Assembly: GCA_943789485.1 (NCBI GenBank)
Contig: CALSUH010000028.1
Location: 23,405-87,404, forward strand
Direction: 5' to 3'
Source of the DNA: an uncultured Pseudomonadales bacterium
GTDB taxonomy: Bacteria > Pseudomonadota > Gammaproteobacteria > Pseudomonadales > Pseudohongiellaceae
DNA: 64,000 bases
A program made the position numbers and the translations under genes. Positions 54,743 through 63,404 of this stretch are shown piece by piece (the stretch's first letter is position 1; each line of letters opens with the position of its first letter). The notes beneath the pieces are model-generated. The model saw only the letters and a program-made list of their open reading frames with translations, was not told where the DNA came from and ran no database searches.

Positions 54743-55890
54743 TAGATCGTAGGCGCTTCTACCTCTCTCGTTCGTTTCTGTTTTTCGAGCCAGCGCTGGA
54801 AGCGACGAAGTGCTAGCGCCAGCCCTGTCCAAACCATGAGTATCGCAGCGAATGAAGCAATGCCTGCGATGGTCTGTCCGGTTAGTCCCAAGGCCTCGCC
54901 TGTGTGCAAAAATCTTACCCAGCGTCTTGCTTGTGCACCTGGTGTTTGGCTGGAGAAAGGCGCCCACTTAATGACCTTGCCATCGGTCACATTGAGTGTC
55001 AGTACATGGCGTTTCTGCGGCTGCCCACCGTCACCCTCATCAAGCGTCAAACTTGCAGAGTTTGCGTCTGCAGCGGGTATGGCGAGAGTGATCGTGCGCC
55101 AGCCTGCGCTGTAGGTTTTTGCCGTATCGATTAAGTTGGCGTAGGGCAGGTGACTCACAGGAGCGGTCACGGGAGTCTCCACACTTGCTGAGCCGCCTCT
55201 TATCGGCGCTTCTTCGCCAGCGAGTTGATAGACCAGGCTGTTAGCCCAGGAGTAGTTAAAAACGGTGGCGGTCGAAATAATAACGACTAGCGGTATAGCT
55301 GCCCAGAATCCAAGCACATGGTGCCAGTTAAAGTTGCGTGCATTGGCATTGCTGTTTGATGCGTTAAACCAGACGCGTGCGCGTAGCGTTGTTCGGACAT
55401 AAATCTTGGGTAGCCACAGATAGATGCCGCTTAGTACCAAGAAGAGAAACATCAGGTTCGCGGCGCCGGTGATAACGCGTGCCGAACTACGGTTGTTGCC
55501 GGTCATGTTGAACCAGCGGTGCCAGCCACGCACCGTGGAAAAGAAGACGCTTAAGGCATCGGAATGTGGATTGTAGACCTCACCGTTATAGGGGTTGAGG
55601 TGTCGAGTTTGACTACGGCCCTGTTTTAGAACGGCGGGGGCGGTCGGGTCTGAACTTAGCATTAGGCTGGTGGGCTCGAAGTCGTCGAGGCCCCGACTAG
55701 CCTCTATCAACTGGTTAGCTGACATCATCTGCTGATCTGCTTCGGGCTCGGCATAATAGCTGCGATCTTCCCATGCTTGAGCTTGGCGCTCGTAAGTGAG
55801 GACGACGCCGGTTACCGACATCATTAACACTACCAGGCTAGCGCTGACACCGCAGGCGAGATGAAGCCAGAAGATTGTTGTTCTAACCAT
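54742..55890 (-). CDS. PepSY-domain iron-uptake-type membrane protein
   Basis: This 382-residue membrane protein has an N-terminal helix with conserved His (TTIFWLHLACGVSASLVVLMMSVTGVVLTYERQ), the WHRWFN...ARVITGAANLMFLFLVLSGIYLWLP segment, NFNWHHVLGFWAAIPLVVIIS, and a C-terminal helix, the pattern of the PepSY/PiuB family found with siderophore uptake and ferric reductase functions. A Fur-box-like sequence lies 32 bp upstream of the start. Its neighbours carry no iron receptor. The stop codon abuts the REP-like palindrome. Confidence 0.85.
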   Translation of the reverse strand: MVRTTIFWLHLACGVSASLVVLMMSVTGVVLTYERQAQAWEDRSYYAEPEADQQMMSANQLIEASRGLDDFEPTSLMLSSDPTAPAVLKQGRSQTRHLNPYNGEVYNPHSDALSVFFSTVRGWHRWFNMTGNNRSSARVITGAANLMFLFLVLSGIYLWLPKIYVRTTLRARVWFNASNSNANARNFNWHHVLGFWAAIPLVVIISTATVFNYSWANSLVYQLAGEEAPIRGGSASVETPVTAPVSHLPYANLIDTAKTYSAGWRTITLAIPAADANSASLTLDEGDGGQPQKRHVLTLNVTDGKVIKWAPFSSQTPGAQARRWVRFLHTGEALGLTGQTIAGIASFAAILMVWTGLALALRRFQRWLEKQKRTREVEAPTI

Positions 55891-55921
55891 GAAAAACCGC
55901 TAAATATAATATAAATAGAAA

Positions 55922-55936
55922 TACGAATCATTCTTA
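55922..55936 (-). promoter_or_regulatory. Possible Fur box upstream of PepSY gene
   Basis: On the minus strand the 15 bases TAAGAATGATTCGTA form a 7-1-7 inverted repeat (6 of 7 pairs) that partly matches the Fur consensus TGATAAT-N-ATTATCA. It lies 32-46 bp upstream of the PepSY start, where promoter binding by Fur would repress the gene in iron-replete cells. Moderate support only. Confidence 0.4.
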
Positions 55937-56368
55937 TTCTATACTTAATCGATTCGCGTTGTCACCCTTTAGTCAGGTGGATAAGCCTTAGCTGAACGAG
56001 TTGAGCGAATAGCAGTTACAGGGCTAGGTTGAGCGCGCCCGGTTCACAGGCGAGGAGATAGGTGCGCATGGGCCAAAAGTATTGGGGCTCAGAGTAAAAT
56101 TATAGTAACTTCCATGGTAGTTATGAATCAGAACAGAGCAGCAATAAGCGATGTTAGTATGCCAAGCCCGATGCATCGCTGCTGCAAACACAATGCAGCA
56201 GCCAAACCCTATGCCTGACGCTCCGATTTCTGATTGCTCAGCCCACTGCCCGGCAGGCGGATGGTTAACCTTCGCCAATTAAGCGTCTTACAACTTTTCA
56301 TAAGTTGCGGCTCAATGCCTGCTCTATTCCAAGGCCATGTAAACTGATAAGCGCTGGTGCTATTGATC

Positions 56369-56461
56369 TTAAACCACCTTTTTAAATAAGTGTTTCCACA
56401 GGGTAAATAGCATGCCAAGTACAACCAAAACGCCTAAGAGTGTAATTATACTATCGCCTAT
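56369..56461 (-). CDS. Possible hydrophobic microprotein inside a repeat (copy 2)
   Basis: A 30-residue frame reads IGDSIITLLGVLVVLGMLFTLWK and then a basic tail (HLFKKVV) to TAA. It begins at an ATA codon exactly where copy 1 (50981) has ATA. The hydrophobic stretch fits one membrane helix with a positive C-terminus. The shared frame across two diverged repeats is the only support. Confidence 0.35.
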   Translation of the reverse strand: MGDSIITLLGVLVVLGMLFTLWKHLFKKVV

Positions 56462-56568
56462 TCAACCCCCGTGCCCCCAGGTTAAATGGTGATAAATATT
56501 TCAAATGTGAAGAGGTCACAGCCAATAGCCGACATTAACACTACTGGATATTTACTCTGACCCCGATA
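56400..56568. repeat. Dispersed direct repeat, copy 2
   Basis: Shares ordered blocks with 50920-51107: around AAATAGCATGCCAAG, then AATTATACTATCGCCTATTC, and the terminal ACTACTGGATATTTACTCTG followed by ACCCC. The middle differs from copy 1 and lacks its palindrome. The minus-strand head is GGGGTCAGAGTAAATATCC. Confidence 0.7.
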
Positions 56569-56579
56569 ACCCTATCTGC

Positions 56580-56610
56580 TTGACTTTAGAGTGGGTCGAA
56601 GCTGTTAGAT
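56580..56610 (+). promoter_or_regulatory. Possible MerR/CueR-type promoter of the copper operon
   Basis: TTGACT (56580-56585) and TTAGAT (56605-56610) are separated by 19 bp, the overlong spacing typical of promoters activated by MerR-family metal sensors. The spacer carries only a weak dyad (CTTTAG and CGAAG). It lies about 46 bp before the CopL-like gene. Low to moderate support. Confidence 0.3.
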
Positions 56611-56656
56611 ACACTACACAATCCTAGTTAAAATACCGGCCTAGCAATTCCATTCA

Positions 56657-57034
56657 ATGATTAAGCGTTACATAGTTACAGTATTAGTCTTGCTTATGCT
56701 CGCACCAGTGAATGTGGGAGCATCAGCGTGGATGGCGGAATCATCCACTGTGGTTGACGCTGACGAAATAGCTATGGCTGATATGCACATGGCAGGCCAT
56801 GATCATGAAGCCATGATGGACTCGTCTCACAAGCAATCAATGGTGGATGCCCACGAGCATGGCTCCGAAGACTGCGATGATTACTGCATGAATTGCAGTA
56901 ATCACTGTTCCAACACAGCAATAATTCCCTCTTCGAGTAGTATTTTTGGGCCTGATCAAAAATTCATTAGCATTACCACTGGCAACACGCTAAGTCGCGC
57001 GTATCTACTGTATCGGCCCCCAATATCCGCCTAG
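56657..57034 (+). CDS. CopL-like small secreted metal-binding protein
   Basis: This 125-residue protein has a signal peptide (cleavage near GASAW), a Met/His/Asp-rich stretch (MADMHMAGHDHEAMMDSSHKQSM, residues about 41-63), then AHEHGSEDCDDYCMNCSNHC with four cysteines. It precedes copA and copB on the same strand and resembles the CopL proteins that lie upstream of copAB in Xanthomonas and relatives and are needed for copper-inducible expression. Length and composition fit; direct homology is not certain. A copper-binding role is strongly suggested by composition. Confidence 0.65.
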   Translation: MIKRYIVTVLVLLMLAPVNVGASAWMAESSTVVDADEIAMADMHMAGHDHEAMMDSSHKQSMVDAHEHGSEDCDDYCMNCSNHCSNTAIIPSSSSIFGPDQKFISITTGNTLSRAYLLYRPPISA

Positions 57035-57210
57035 CGGATTGGCGGGCATTATTTTTTCAAATTCCCTAGTCATTGAAACCTAAGCGCTGTACTTGGCTAC
57101 GCCTGTGTGCTCCTTTAGTTTAGCTGACTGCTCCCGATCCTCACTGCCGTAATCGAATCGTTTAGTGTATTCGCGCCACTGCGTGTAAATGAAATCAGTA
57201 GGAGCAGTTT

Positions 57211-58971
57211 ATGAAGAGCAAGCAACCTTCTATCAATCAATTTGGTTTGACTTCTTCATCGGTGATCAAGTCCCGACGCCGATTCGTCCAAGGCCTAGCC
57301 GGGGGCGGACTATTGGGCGCCGGATTAGCAAGTAGCCACTATGTCTACGGCAGTCCACAGATGAGCGTGGCGCGTAGACCCGAGGTACTTAGCGGCAAGA
57401 CATTCAACCTGTCCATTGATGAGGTCATGGTCAACTTTACCGGCAGTACGCGGAGAGCAACTGCTATCAACGGGTCGATTCCGGCGCCGACGCTGCGCTG
57501 GAAAGAAGGGCAAGAAGTTACGATTAATGTGACTAATCACCTCAATCGGCAAACCTCACTTCACTGGCATGGCATGATTCTGCCTTTTCAAATGGACGGT
57601 GTCCTCGGCATTAGTTTCCCGGGCATTGCGCCGGGCGAAACTTTTCAATATCGATTCAAAGTGCAGCAAAGCGGCACCTACTGGTACCACTCCCATTCTG
57701 GGTTTCAGGAAATGACTGGTATGTACGGTGCGATCATCATCGAGCCGGCTCTCGAGGAGCGTATTCAAGCTGATCAGGATCACGTGATCATGTTGTCTGA
57801 ATGGACGGACGAAGATCCGATGTACGTGTTTCAGAAGTTGAAAACGATGGGGCACCTATACAACTTCAATCAGCCGACTCTGCCGGCGCTAGCTCGCGAT
57901 ATCGCCGAGCGAGGTCTGGGCGCCGCGATGAGCAAGCGTGACATGTTCAATGCCATGCGTATGAAACCGACTGATTTGGCTGACCTGTCTGCAGAAACGC
58001 TGACCTATCTTGTCAATGGTGTTACGCCTGCGGGTAATAGCACTAGCCTATTTGAGAAGGGCCAACGTGTGCGCTTGCGTATTATTAATGCGGCTGGAAA
58101 CACTTTCTTCGATGTGCGCATTCCAGATTTACCCATGACAGTAGTGCAAGTCGATGGCAGAAATGTGGAACCGGTTACGGTCGATGAGTTTCGCCTGGGA
58201 GCGGGTGAAACCTATGACGTTGTTGTCACCCCCACTGAAGATGCCTACACGTTCTTTGCGGAAACGATGGATCGAACTGGCTTTGCTCGAGGGACTCTTT
58301 CGGCGAGGCCTGGTCTGTCTGCTCCTGTGCCACAGCGCAGAGAGGCACAGTGGCTTTCGATGGTGGACATGATGGGAAATATGTCCGGTGGCGGACATGA
58401 TATGGCTGGGATGGATCATGGTGACATGCCAATGGCCATGGACAATCCGGTTAGAGGCAGGCATGCCACGTCAGAGTTTGGTCCTAGTACTGACATGCGC
58501 GTGGATTTTCCGCGCACCAATCTAGATGACCCGGGAGTGGGTCTTCGTAACACTGCGCATCGTGTGCTTACGCTTGCCGACTTGAGATCGCTAGATGGTC
58601 CATTTGACAATCGCGAGCCTGAACGGGAAATCGAGCTACATCTGACCGGCAATATGGAACGCTATAGCTGGTCAATAGATGGTTTGGAGTACGGTAATTC
58701 TACGCCGATTCACTTTCGTCACGGTGAACGGCTGCGGGTTCATCTTCATAACGACACGATGATGACTCACCCCATGCATCTGCATGGAATGTGGAGTGAT
58801 ATTGAGGATGAAGATGGGAATTTCCTTGTCCGTCGACACACCGTGCCTGTGCAGCCGGCACAGCGGGTTAGTTTTAGCGTGACTGCAGACGCTCTGGGGC
58901 GTTGGGTCTGGCACTGTCACTTGTTATTCCATATGGACGCGGGGATGTTTCGCGAAGTAGTGGTTGTATGA
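57211..58971 (+). CDS. copA: Copper resistance protein CopA (multicopper oxidase)
   Basis: This 586-residue periplasmic multicopper oxidase has a Tat signal (KSRRRFVQGLAGGGLLGAGLA) and the four copper motifs: HWHG (residues 118-120 for HWH), HSHSG, HPMHLHG and HCHLLFHMDAGM. Between them lies a Met-rich GHDMAGMDHGDMPMAMD segment typical of CopA. It oxidises Cu(I) in the periplasm. The start has a GGAG site. The stop overlaps the copB start (ATGA). Confidence 0.96.
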   Translation: MKSKQPSINQFGLTSSSVIKSRRRFVQGLAGGGLLGAGLASSHYVYGSPQMSVARRPEVLSGKTFNLSIDEVMVNFTGSTRRATAINGSIPAPTLRWKEGQEVTINVTNHLNRQTSLHWHGMILPFQMDGVLGISFPGIAPGETFQYRFKVQQSGTYWYHSHSGFQEMTGMYGAIIIEPALEERIQADQDHVIMLSEWTDEDPMYVFQKLKTMGHLYNFNQPTLPALARDIAERGLGAAMSKRDMFNAMRMKPTDLADLSAETLTYLVNGVTPAGNSTSLFEKGQRVRLRIINAAGNTFFDVRIPDLPMTVVQVDGRNVEPVTVDEFRLGAGETYDVVVTPTEDAYTFFAETMDRTGFARGTLSARPGLSAPVPQRREAQWLSMVDMMGNMSGGGHDMAGMDHGDMPMAMDNPVRGRHATSEFGPSTDMRVDFPRTNLDDPGVGLRNTAHRVLTLADLRSLDGPFDNREPEREIELHLTGNMERYSWSIDGLEYGNSTPIHFRHGERLRVHLHNDTMMTHPMHLHGMWSDIEDEDGNFLVRRHTVPVQPAQRVSFSVTADALGRWVWHCHLLFHMDAGMFREVVVV

Positions 58972-60191
58972 ACAAGGCAACAATGACTCTGGGTATAGTT
59001 GCTGCGCTAGCACTTAGCCTGAATGGAAAAGTAATAGCTCAGGATAGCGACCATCAAATGCATCACACCGGTAATGAGGTTCCTGAAATGCCACAGGCTG
59101 TTGGTTCAGGAATGATTTATGAGAATTCAGCAACAGACACCGCTGATGATGCCGCGCAGGCTGCGATGAACCATGATGAGATGAACCATGATGAGATGAA
59201 TCATGAAGAGATGAATCATGATGAGATGAATCATGAGCAGATGAACCATGAAGAGATGAATCATGAAGAGATGAATCATGAAGAGATGAATCATGAAGAG
59301 ATGAATCATGAAGAGATGAATCATGAAGAGATGAATCATGAAGAGATGAATCATGAAGAGATGAATCATGAGCAGATGAACCATGAAGAGATGAACCATG
59401 AAGCGATGAATCATGAAGCGATGAACCATGATGCAATGAGTCACTCTGATAGGGCTGTGATGGATACTGATGCGCTGCGTGATCCACATGCGTACTCTAG
59501 CGGGTATGAGCGTGCATCGGGGCCATATGCCTTGGTATCACAGCGCCAGGTTGTTTTGGCGGATGAGGCTACCTTCGTTGGCGTGTGGATGGATCGGTTC
59601 GAATTTGTCGATCATGAGGATGGTCAGGGTGCAGAAATGGAAGGCTTTGCTTGGCTTGGTAATAGCTACCGCCGCCTATTGCTGCAAACTCAGATCGAGA
59701 CCGTTGAAGGCGAGGTGGAGGAAGGCGAGGTAGACCTTTTGTACTCACGCGCTGTCTCACCCTTTTGGGATATACGCGGGGGTTTGCACCGTTCTTTTGG
59801 AGAAAACGCGGGCAGAGACTGGGCAACGATTGGATTTAAAGGTCTGGCACCTTACTGGTTTGAGGTAGATGCAGCGCTGCATCTTGGTGACAACGGCCGC
59901 ACAGCCTTTGACCTAGAGGTCGAATACGAATTATTGCTGACCCAGCGATTGGTGCTACAGCCACGCATCGACATAAAGGCTTTTAGTGAAAAAGATATCG
60001 AGTTAGGTCGTGGGTCAGGTCTGTCCACTATCAAGGCTGGTGCTCGTTTGCGTTATGAGTTTGATAGACAGTTCGCCCCTTACTTGGGCGTTGAGCGCGT
60101 CAAAAGGTTTGGTGAGACAGCAGATCTGCTGCCATTGAGTTCAAGCCGGGTGGAAACCCATTGGGTACTTGGCCTTCGGTTTTGGTACTAG
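58968..60191 (+). CDS. copB: Copper resistance protein CopB with extended Met-His repeat
   Basis: This 407-residue outer-membrane protein starts at ATG 58968, overlapping the copA stop. A signal peptide (to VIAQDS) precedes a copper-binding linker with a run of 18 MNHxx pentapeptides (59166-59435), then the CopB barrel domain (SGYERASGPYALV, WDIRGGLHRSFGENAGRDWATIGFKGLAPYWFEVDAALHLGD..., ending LGLRFWY). Met and His side chains bind Cu(I) and Cu(II). CopB works with CopA in copper resistance. Confidence 0.95.
   Translation: MNKATMTLGIVAALALSLNGKVIAQDSDHQMHHTGNEVPEMPQAVGSGMIYENSATDTADDAAQAAMNHDEMNHDEMNHEEMNHDEMNHEQMNHEEMNHEEMNHEEMNHEEMNHEEMNHEEMNHEEMNHEEMNHEQMNHEEMNHEAMNHEAMNHDAMSHSDRAVMDTDALRDPHAYSSGYERASGPYALVSQRQVVLADEATFVGVWMDRFEFVDHEDGQGAEMEGFAWLGNSYRRLLLQTQIETVEGEVEEGEVDLLYSRAVSPFWDIRGGLHRSFGENAGRDWATIGFKGLAPYWFEVDAALHLGDNGRTAFDLEVEYELLLTQRLVLQPRIDIKAFSEKDIELGRGSGLSTIKAGARLRYEFDRQFAPYLGVERVKRFGETADLLPLSSSRVETHWVLGLRFWY
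59166..59450 (+). repeat. 15-bp tandem repeat in copB
   Basis: Nineteen 15-bp units: 18 encode MNH followed by two residues (mostly EE, also DE, EQ, EA, DA) and the last encodes MSHSD. Period 15 keeps the frame, so unit number can change by slippage without breaking copB. Confidence 0.93.
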
Positions 60192-60364
60192 GCGGAGTGA
60201 CACTAAAAATAGTTCGGCACCAGCAGCTTAGCTATCGTTGACGCTCCACTTGCACAACTAATAGCAGGTTTGCCCGATGTCATCAAAACACTCGGTAAGA
60301 AAGAGGATGTTTATAGTGTCAGGGTTTGACTTGTCACAGTTTAGGGCTCACTTAATTTCTAGAG

Positions 60365-61414
60365 TCAAAACGGCAATTCAAATGAAATCAATTCTTCTAT
60401 ACTACTTGGGTTCTCAGAGTCGCCTTGATAAGACTCCGACAAAACCCTTACTCCAAAATTCAAATCAGTCCAGATGATCGTTTGGCTGTTTGGAGATAAA
60501 ACCGTCATTTTTATTGTGCTATATGTGCCACCTTGCACAGTCACAATATCGCCAATAGAATTAATGGTAACAACCATAGGAAGCGATTGACTGACAGCGG
60601 GCCCATTTCCTGATAAATCAGGACTATTTGTTGTAGTCTCCATTACAGGAGAAGCAAACCATTCTTGTCCTTCACACAGAGTATCTGATGGCCCGACAAA
60701 CAAAGAGGGCGCGTATGTGGTGTTTATGTTTTGTGTTGAAGGCGATAAATTTGTGCCTGAGGTAGTAATTACGGAATCGTTCTCGGAATTAAAAAGCATG
60801 CCCCCTAGTGATTCAAAATATGATGTATAGCGATCGGATGTCACGGTCTGAGAGTCACCAACTCTGGTGATATGTTCAATGACCGTGATAGTTATTGCGC
60901 TAGTTACTTCTTCGTAAAATTCAGTCCTGTCGGTAACTGTCGATGTGTCGCCGATAAAGGTGGTTGTTCTAAAGCCTGCGGTATCATTTTGCGCGGGAAA
61001 TTTTCTTGCAACACAATTGCCATTGCCCTGGTTGGTAATTGTGTTTTCTTCTTCCGAAGAGAAGGGCTCAATACCATCAATAGTAGCTAATAGGTTCTCC
61101 AAAGTGCCGACATAAAGCGGCTCGTCTCCAAAGTCCCCACCTAGCACATAAACACTGCCGCCAAGGAATGTTCCAGTTCCATTGATGTTGATTGCCGCGT
61201 AAGAATCTGAGCCTGTAAAATAGCGATAGAACCAATCAGAGCCTGCCTCGTTGACTTGTTGGGTTTGCGCCGAGGGGAAGAACAGAGTGGGTTCAGCGGT
61301 CTGAGCAAAATCAAAAAGCCTGTCTGCATCGGCCAAAACCGGTGTGCCGGCAAAGATTGTGCGAGAACAACAAAATGACAGCATAATCAACAAATAGATG
61401 TCGGCGCGTTTCAT
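60365..61414 (-). CDS. Secreted protein of unknown function
   Basis: A protein of about 349 residues with signal peptide (MKRADIYLLIMLSFCCSRTIFAGT). The N-terminal part DADRLFDFAQTAEPTLFFPSAQTQQ, WFYRYFTGSDSYAAININGTGTFLGGSVYVLGGDFGDEPLYVG is a domain I recognise as recurrent in secreted proteins of gammaproteobacteria, often before variable C-terminal parts; the rest is Ser/Thr-rich beta structure with Cys pairs. Function unknown. ATG at 61414 is favoured by GAGAG 8 bases upstream; ATG at 61444 is the alternative. Confidence 0.7.
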   Translation of the reverse strand: MKRADIYLLIMLSFCCSRTIFAGTPVLADADRLFDFAQTAEPTLFFPSAQTQQVNEAGSDWFYRYFTGSDSYAAININGTGTFLGGSVYVLGGDFGDEPLYVGTLENLLATIDGIEPFSSEEENTITNQGNGNCVARKFPAQNDTAGFRTTTFIGDTSTVTDRTEFYEEVTSAITITVIEHITRVGDSQTVTSDRYTSYFESLGGMLFNSENDSVITTSGTNLSPSTQNINTTYAPSLFVGPSDTLCEGQEWFASPVMETTTNSPDLSGNGPAVSQSLPMVVTINSIGDIVTVQGGTYSTIKMTVLSPNSQTIIWTDLNFGVRVLSESYQGDSENPSSIEELISFELPF

Positions 61415-61643
61415 GGTCACTCTCGAGCTGTTAATTTGACACATGGTGCGGGTTCCTCGAAAAAAACGCTTTGAGATACAAACATACGCTTTAGGTCGTT
61501 TCTTGGATCAGTCTTGGATTCTGTTCAGGTGGGCTTAACTGCGTTCAAAGCAGGATCAAAGCACGATCAAAAGGGGGCAGGGTAATTTGATTGGGGGAAA
61601 GGTGCTCCGCTGCAGTATTTAGAAAAGCCCTTGTGCAAACTGT

Positions 61644-62120
61644 CTAATCTGGAATTTGTACATTCAGCGTTTCTTTGACTTCCTCCATCACCACATAGCT
61701 GGTTGACTCTTGAACGCCAGGCAGGCTTAGCAGCGTTTCACCAAGTAAATCCCGGTAAGCATTCATGTCTTCAACCCTCGCCTTGATTAAGTAATCGAAG
61801 TTTCCTGAAACCAAATAACATTCTTGCACCGTCGGAAGCGCAATCGCCGCTTTCTTGAATTTCGCGAAGATATCTTGTGAAGTTCTGGTTAGCCTTATTT
61901 GAACAAAAACCACGAGGGCTGCTTTTAAGCTAGCTGGGTCAAGTAAAGTGGTGTAGCCGGCGATCACGCCCTCACGCTCCATCCTCTTTACTCTTTCTAA
62001 GCAGGGAGTCGTTGTTAAGCCAACTCTTCTCGCCAATTCCGCATAGCTAATACGCCCATCTTTCTGCAATTCTCGAAGGATTTTTTTATCTATAGAAGAA
62101 AATGATTTAGCTGCAATCAT
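61644..62120 (-). CDS. Lrp/AsnC family transcriptional regulator
   Basis: This 158-residue regulator has the Lrp HTH (IDKKILRELQKDGRISYAELARRVGLTTTPCLERVKRMEREGVI, residues about 10-54) and the RAM effector domain (AALVVFVQIRLTRTSQDIFAKF, VQECYLVSGNFDYLIKARVEDMNAY). It diverges from the alanine dehydrogenase gene 144 bp away, the usual arrangement of a local activator of ald responding to an amino acid. Confidence 0.93.
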   Translation of the reverse strand: MIAAKSFSSIDKKILRELQKDGRISYAELARRVGLTTTPCLERVKRMEREGVIAGYTTLLDPASLKAALVVFVQIRLTRTSQDIFAKFKKAAIALPTVQECYLVSGNFDYLIKARVEDMNAYRDLLGETLLSLPGVQESTSYVVMEEVKETLNVQIPD

Positions 62121-62263
62121 ATTAAGTAACCAGGTTTTTAGTTGGTAATAGTGAAAATAAATAGATTATTACACTGTTTTTATCAGAATATAAAGAAATT
62201 CCTCTTATTGAAAATCTATATAATCTCGCTCAACAGTCAAATGCAGGCATTTGGAGAAACGCT

Positions 62264-63404
62264 ATGATAATTGGTGTCCCTAAAGAGATTAAAAACCATG
62301 AGTACCGTGTTGGTCTCACTCCTTCGGTAGTTCGAGAACTCACTCGAAACGGCCACGAAGTTATCGTTGAAAAACACAGCGGTAGCGGCATTGGCCTTGA
62401 AAATGATCAGTACGAAGAAGTTGGCGCGCGCATAGTGGAAACCGCCAGTGCAGTGTTTGCTCAAGCAGACATGATCGTTAAGGTTAAAGAACCACAACCC
62501 GCTGAGTGCAAAATGCTGCGCCCAGGACAATTGCTATTCACCTATCTGCATTTAGCGCCAGACCCAGAACAAACTAAATTGCTGGTTAATTCCGGTGCGA
62601 CTTGTATGGCCTATGAAACAGTGACAGATGATGCAGGCACGCTACCATTGCTTGCTCCGATGAGCGAAGTGGCTGGCAGAATGTCCATTCAGGAAGCGGC
62701 GGTTTGTTTGGAGAAATCAAAGTTAGGCAGCGGTGTATTACTAGGTGGAGTTCCCGGTGTTGAGCCTGCTAATGTTGTCATAATTGGCGGTGGAGTTGTT
62801 GGATTAAATGCGGCTCGCATGGCAATGGGGCTGGGTGCAAACGTTACTATCCTTGACCGATCGATTACCCGGCTCAAGCAAATTGATGAACTTTATGAAG
62901 GGCGCATCAAGACGCTTTTTTCCACTACAGACACAATTGAAAGTCAGCTAAGAACTGCGGATTCTGTGATTGGCGCGGTACTGGTGGCCTGGGGCAGCAG
63001 CGCCAAAACTTGTCACGAGGCAGATGCTTTCCTTGATGAAGAAGGGCTCAGTCTTAGTCGATGTTGCCATCGATCAAGGTGGATGTTTTGAAACCTCTAA
63101 AGCAACAACCCATGAAGACCCCACCTACATTGTCGATGGAATCATTCACTACTGTGTGGCTAATATGCCCGGCGGTGTCGCGAGAACGTCTACGTTTGCA
63201 TTAAACAACGCCACCATGCCTTTCGTGCTCGAGTTTGCTGATAAAGGCTATCACAGAGCATTGATGGACAATGCTCATCTGAGAAATGGTTTAAATGTTC
63301 ACAACGCCATGGTGACCAATGCAGCGGTTGCGCAGGCGCTGGGCTACAACTACGTTGAAGCGGTTACCGCCCTACACAGTAGTGAGCTAAAGGCGACAGC
63401 TTAA
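62264..63404 (+). pseudogene. ald: Alanine dehydrogenase with single-base frameshift
   Basis: The two halves are one alanine dehydrogenase of about 380 codons. Residues 1-241 carry Arg15, Lys75 and His96 and the NAD motif [19 protein letters not shown]. After GAVLV the frame must shift by one base to continue [30 protein letters not shown] and the [23 protein letters not shown] tail. The cause is one surplus G around 62986-62987 (CTGGTGGCCTGG, expected CTGGTGCCTGG). All motifs are otherwise intact, so this is either a recent mutation or a sequence error. Ald oxidatively deaminates L-alanine to pyruvate. The Lrp-type gene is divergent. Confidence 0.88.

Larger units (their letters stand above)
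55891..56656. other. Intergenic region with Fur-like site, repeat copy 2 and copper-operon promoter
   Basis: This 766-bp gap contains, from left, a Fur-box-like site (55922-55936), the second copy of a dispersed repeat (56400-56568) with a hydrophobic ORF, and the promoter of the copper operon (about 56580-56610). I find no large ORF. Confidence 0.5.

Noticed and set aside
59166..59450. Short regular repeats that could suggest a CRISPR array
   Set aside because: Units are 15 bp, contiguous, coding and without spacers; no cas genes are present.
59014..59489. Two long minus-strand ORFs opposite the copB repeat
   Set aside because: They arise because the 15-bp repeat has no stop in several frames; the proteins are simple repeats and the plus-strand CopB is certain.
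62970..63000. Programmed frameshift in ald
   Set aside because: No slippery heptamer or downstream structure is evident; a one-base insertion explains it better.
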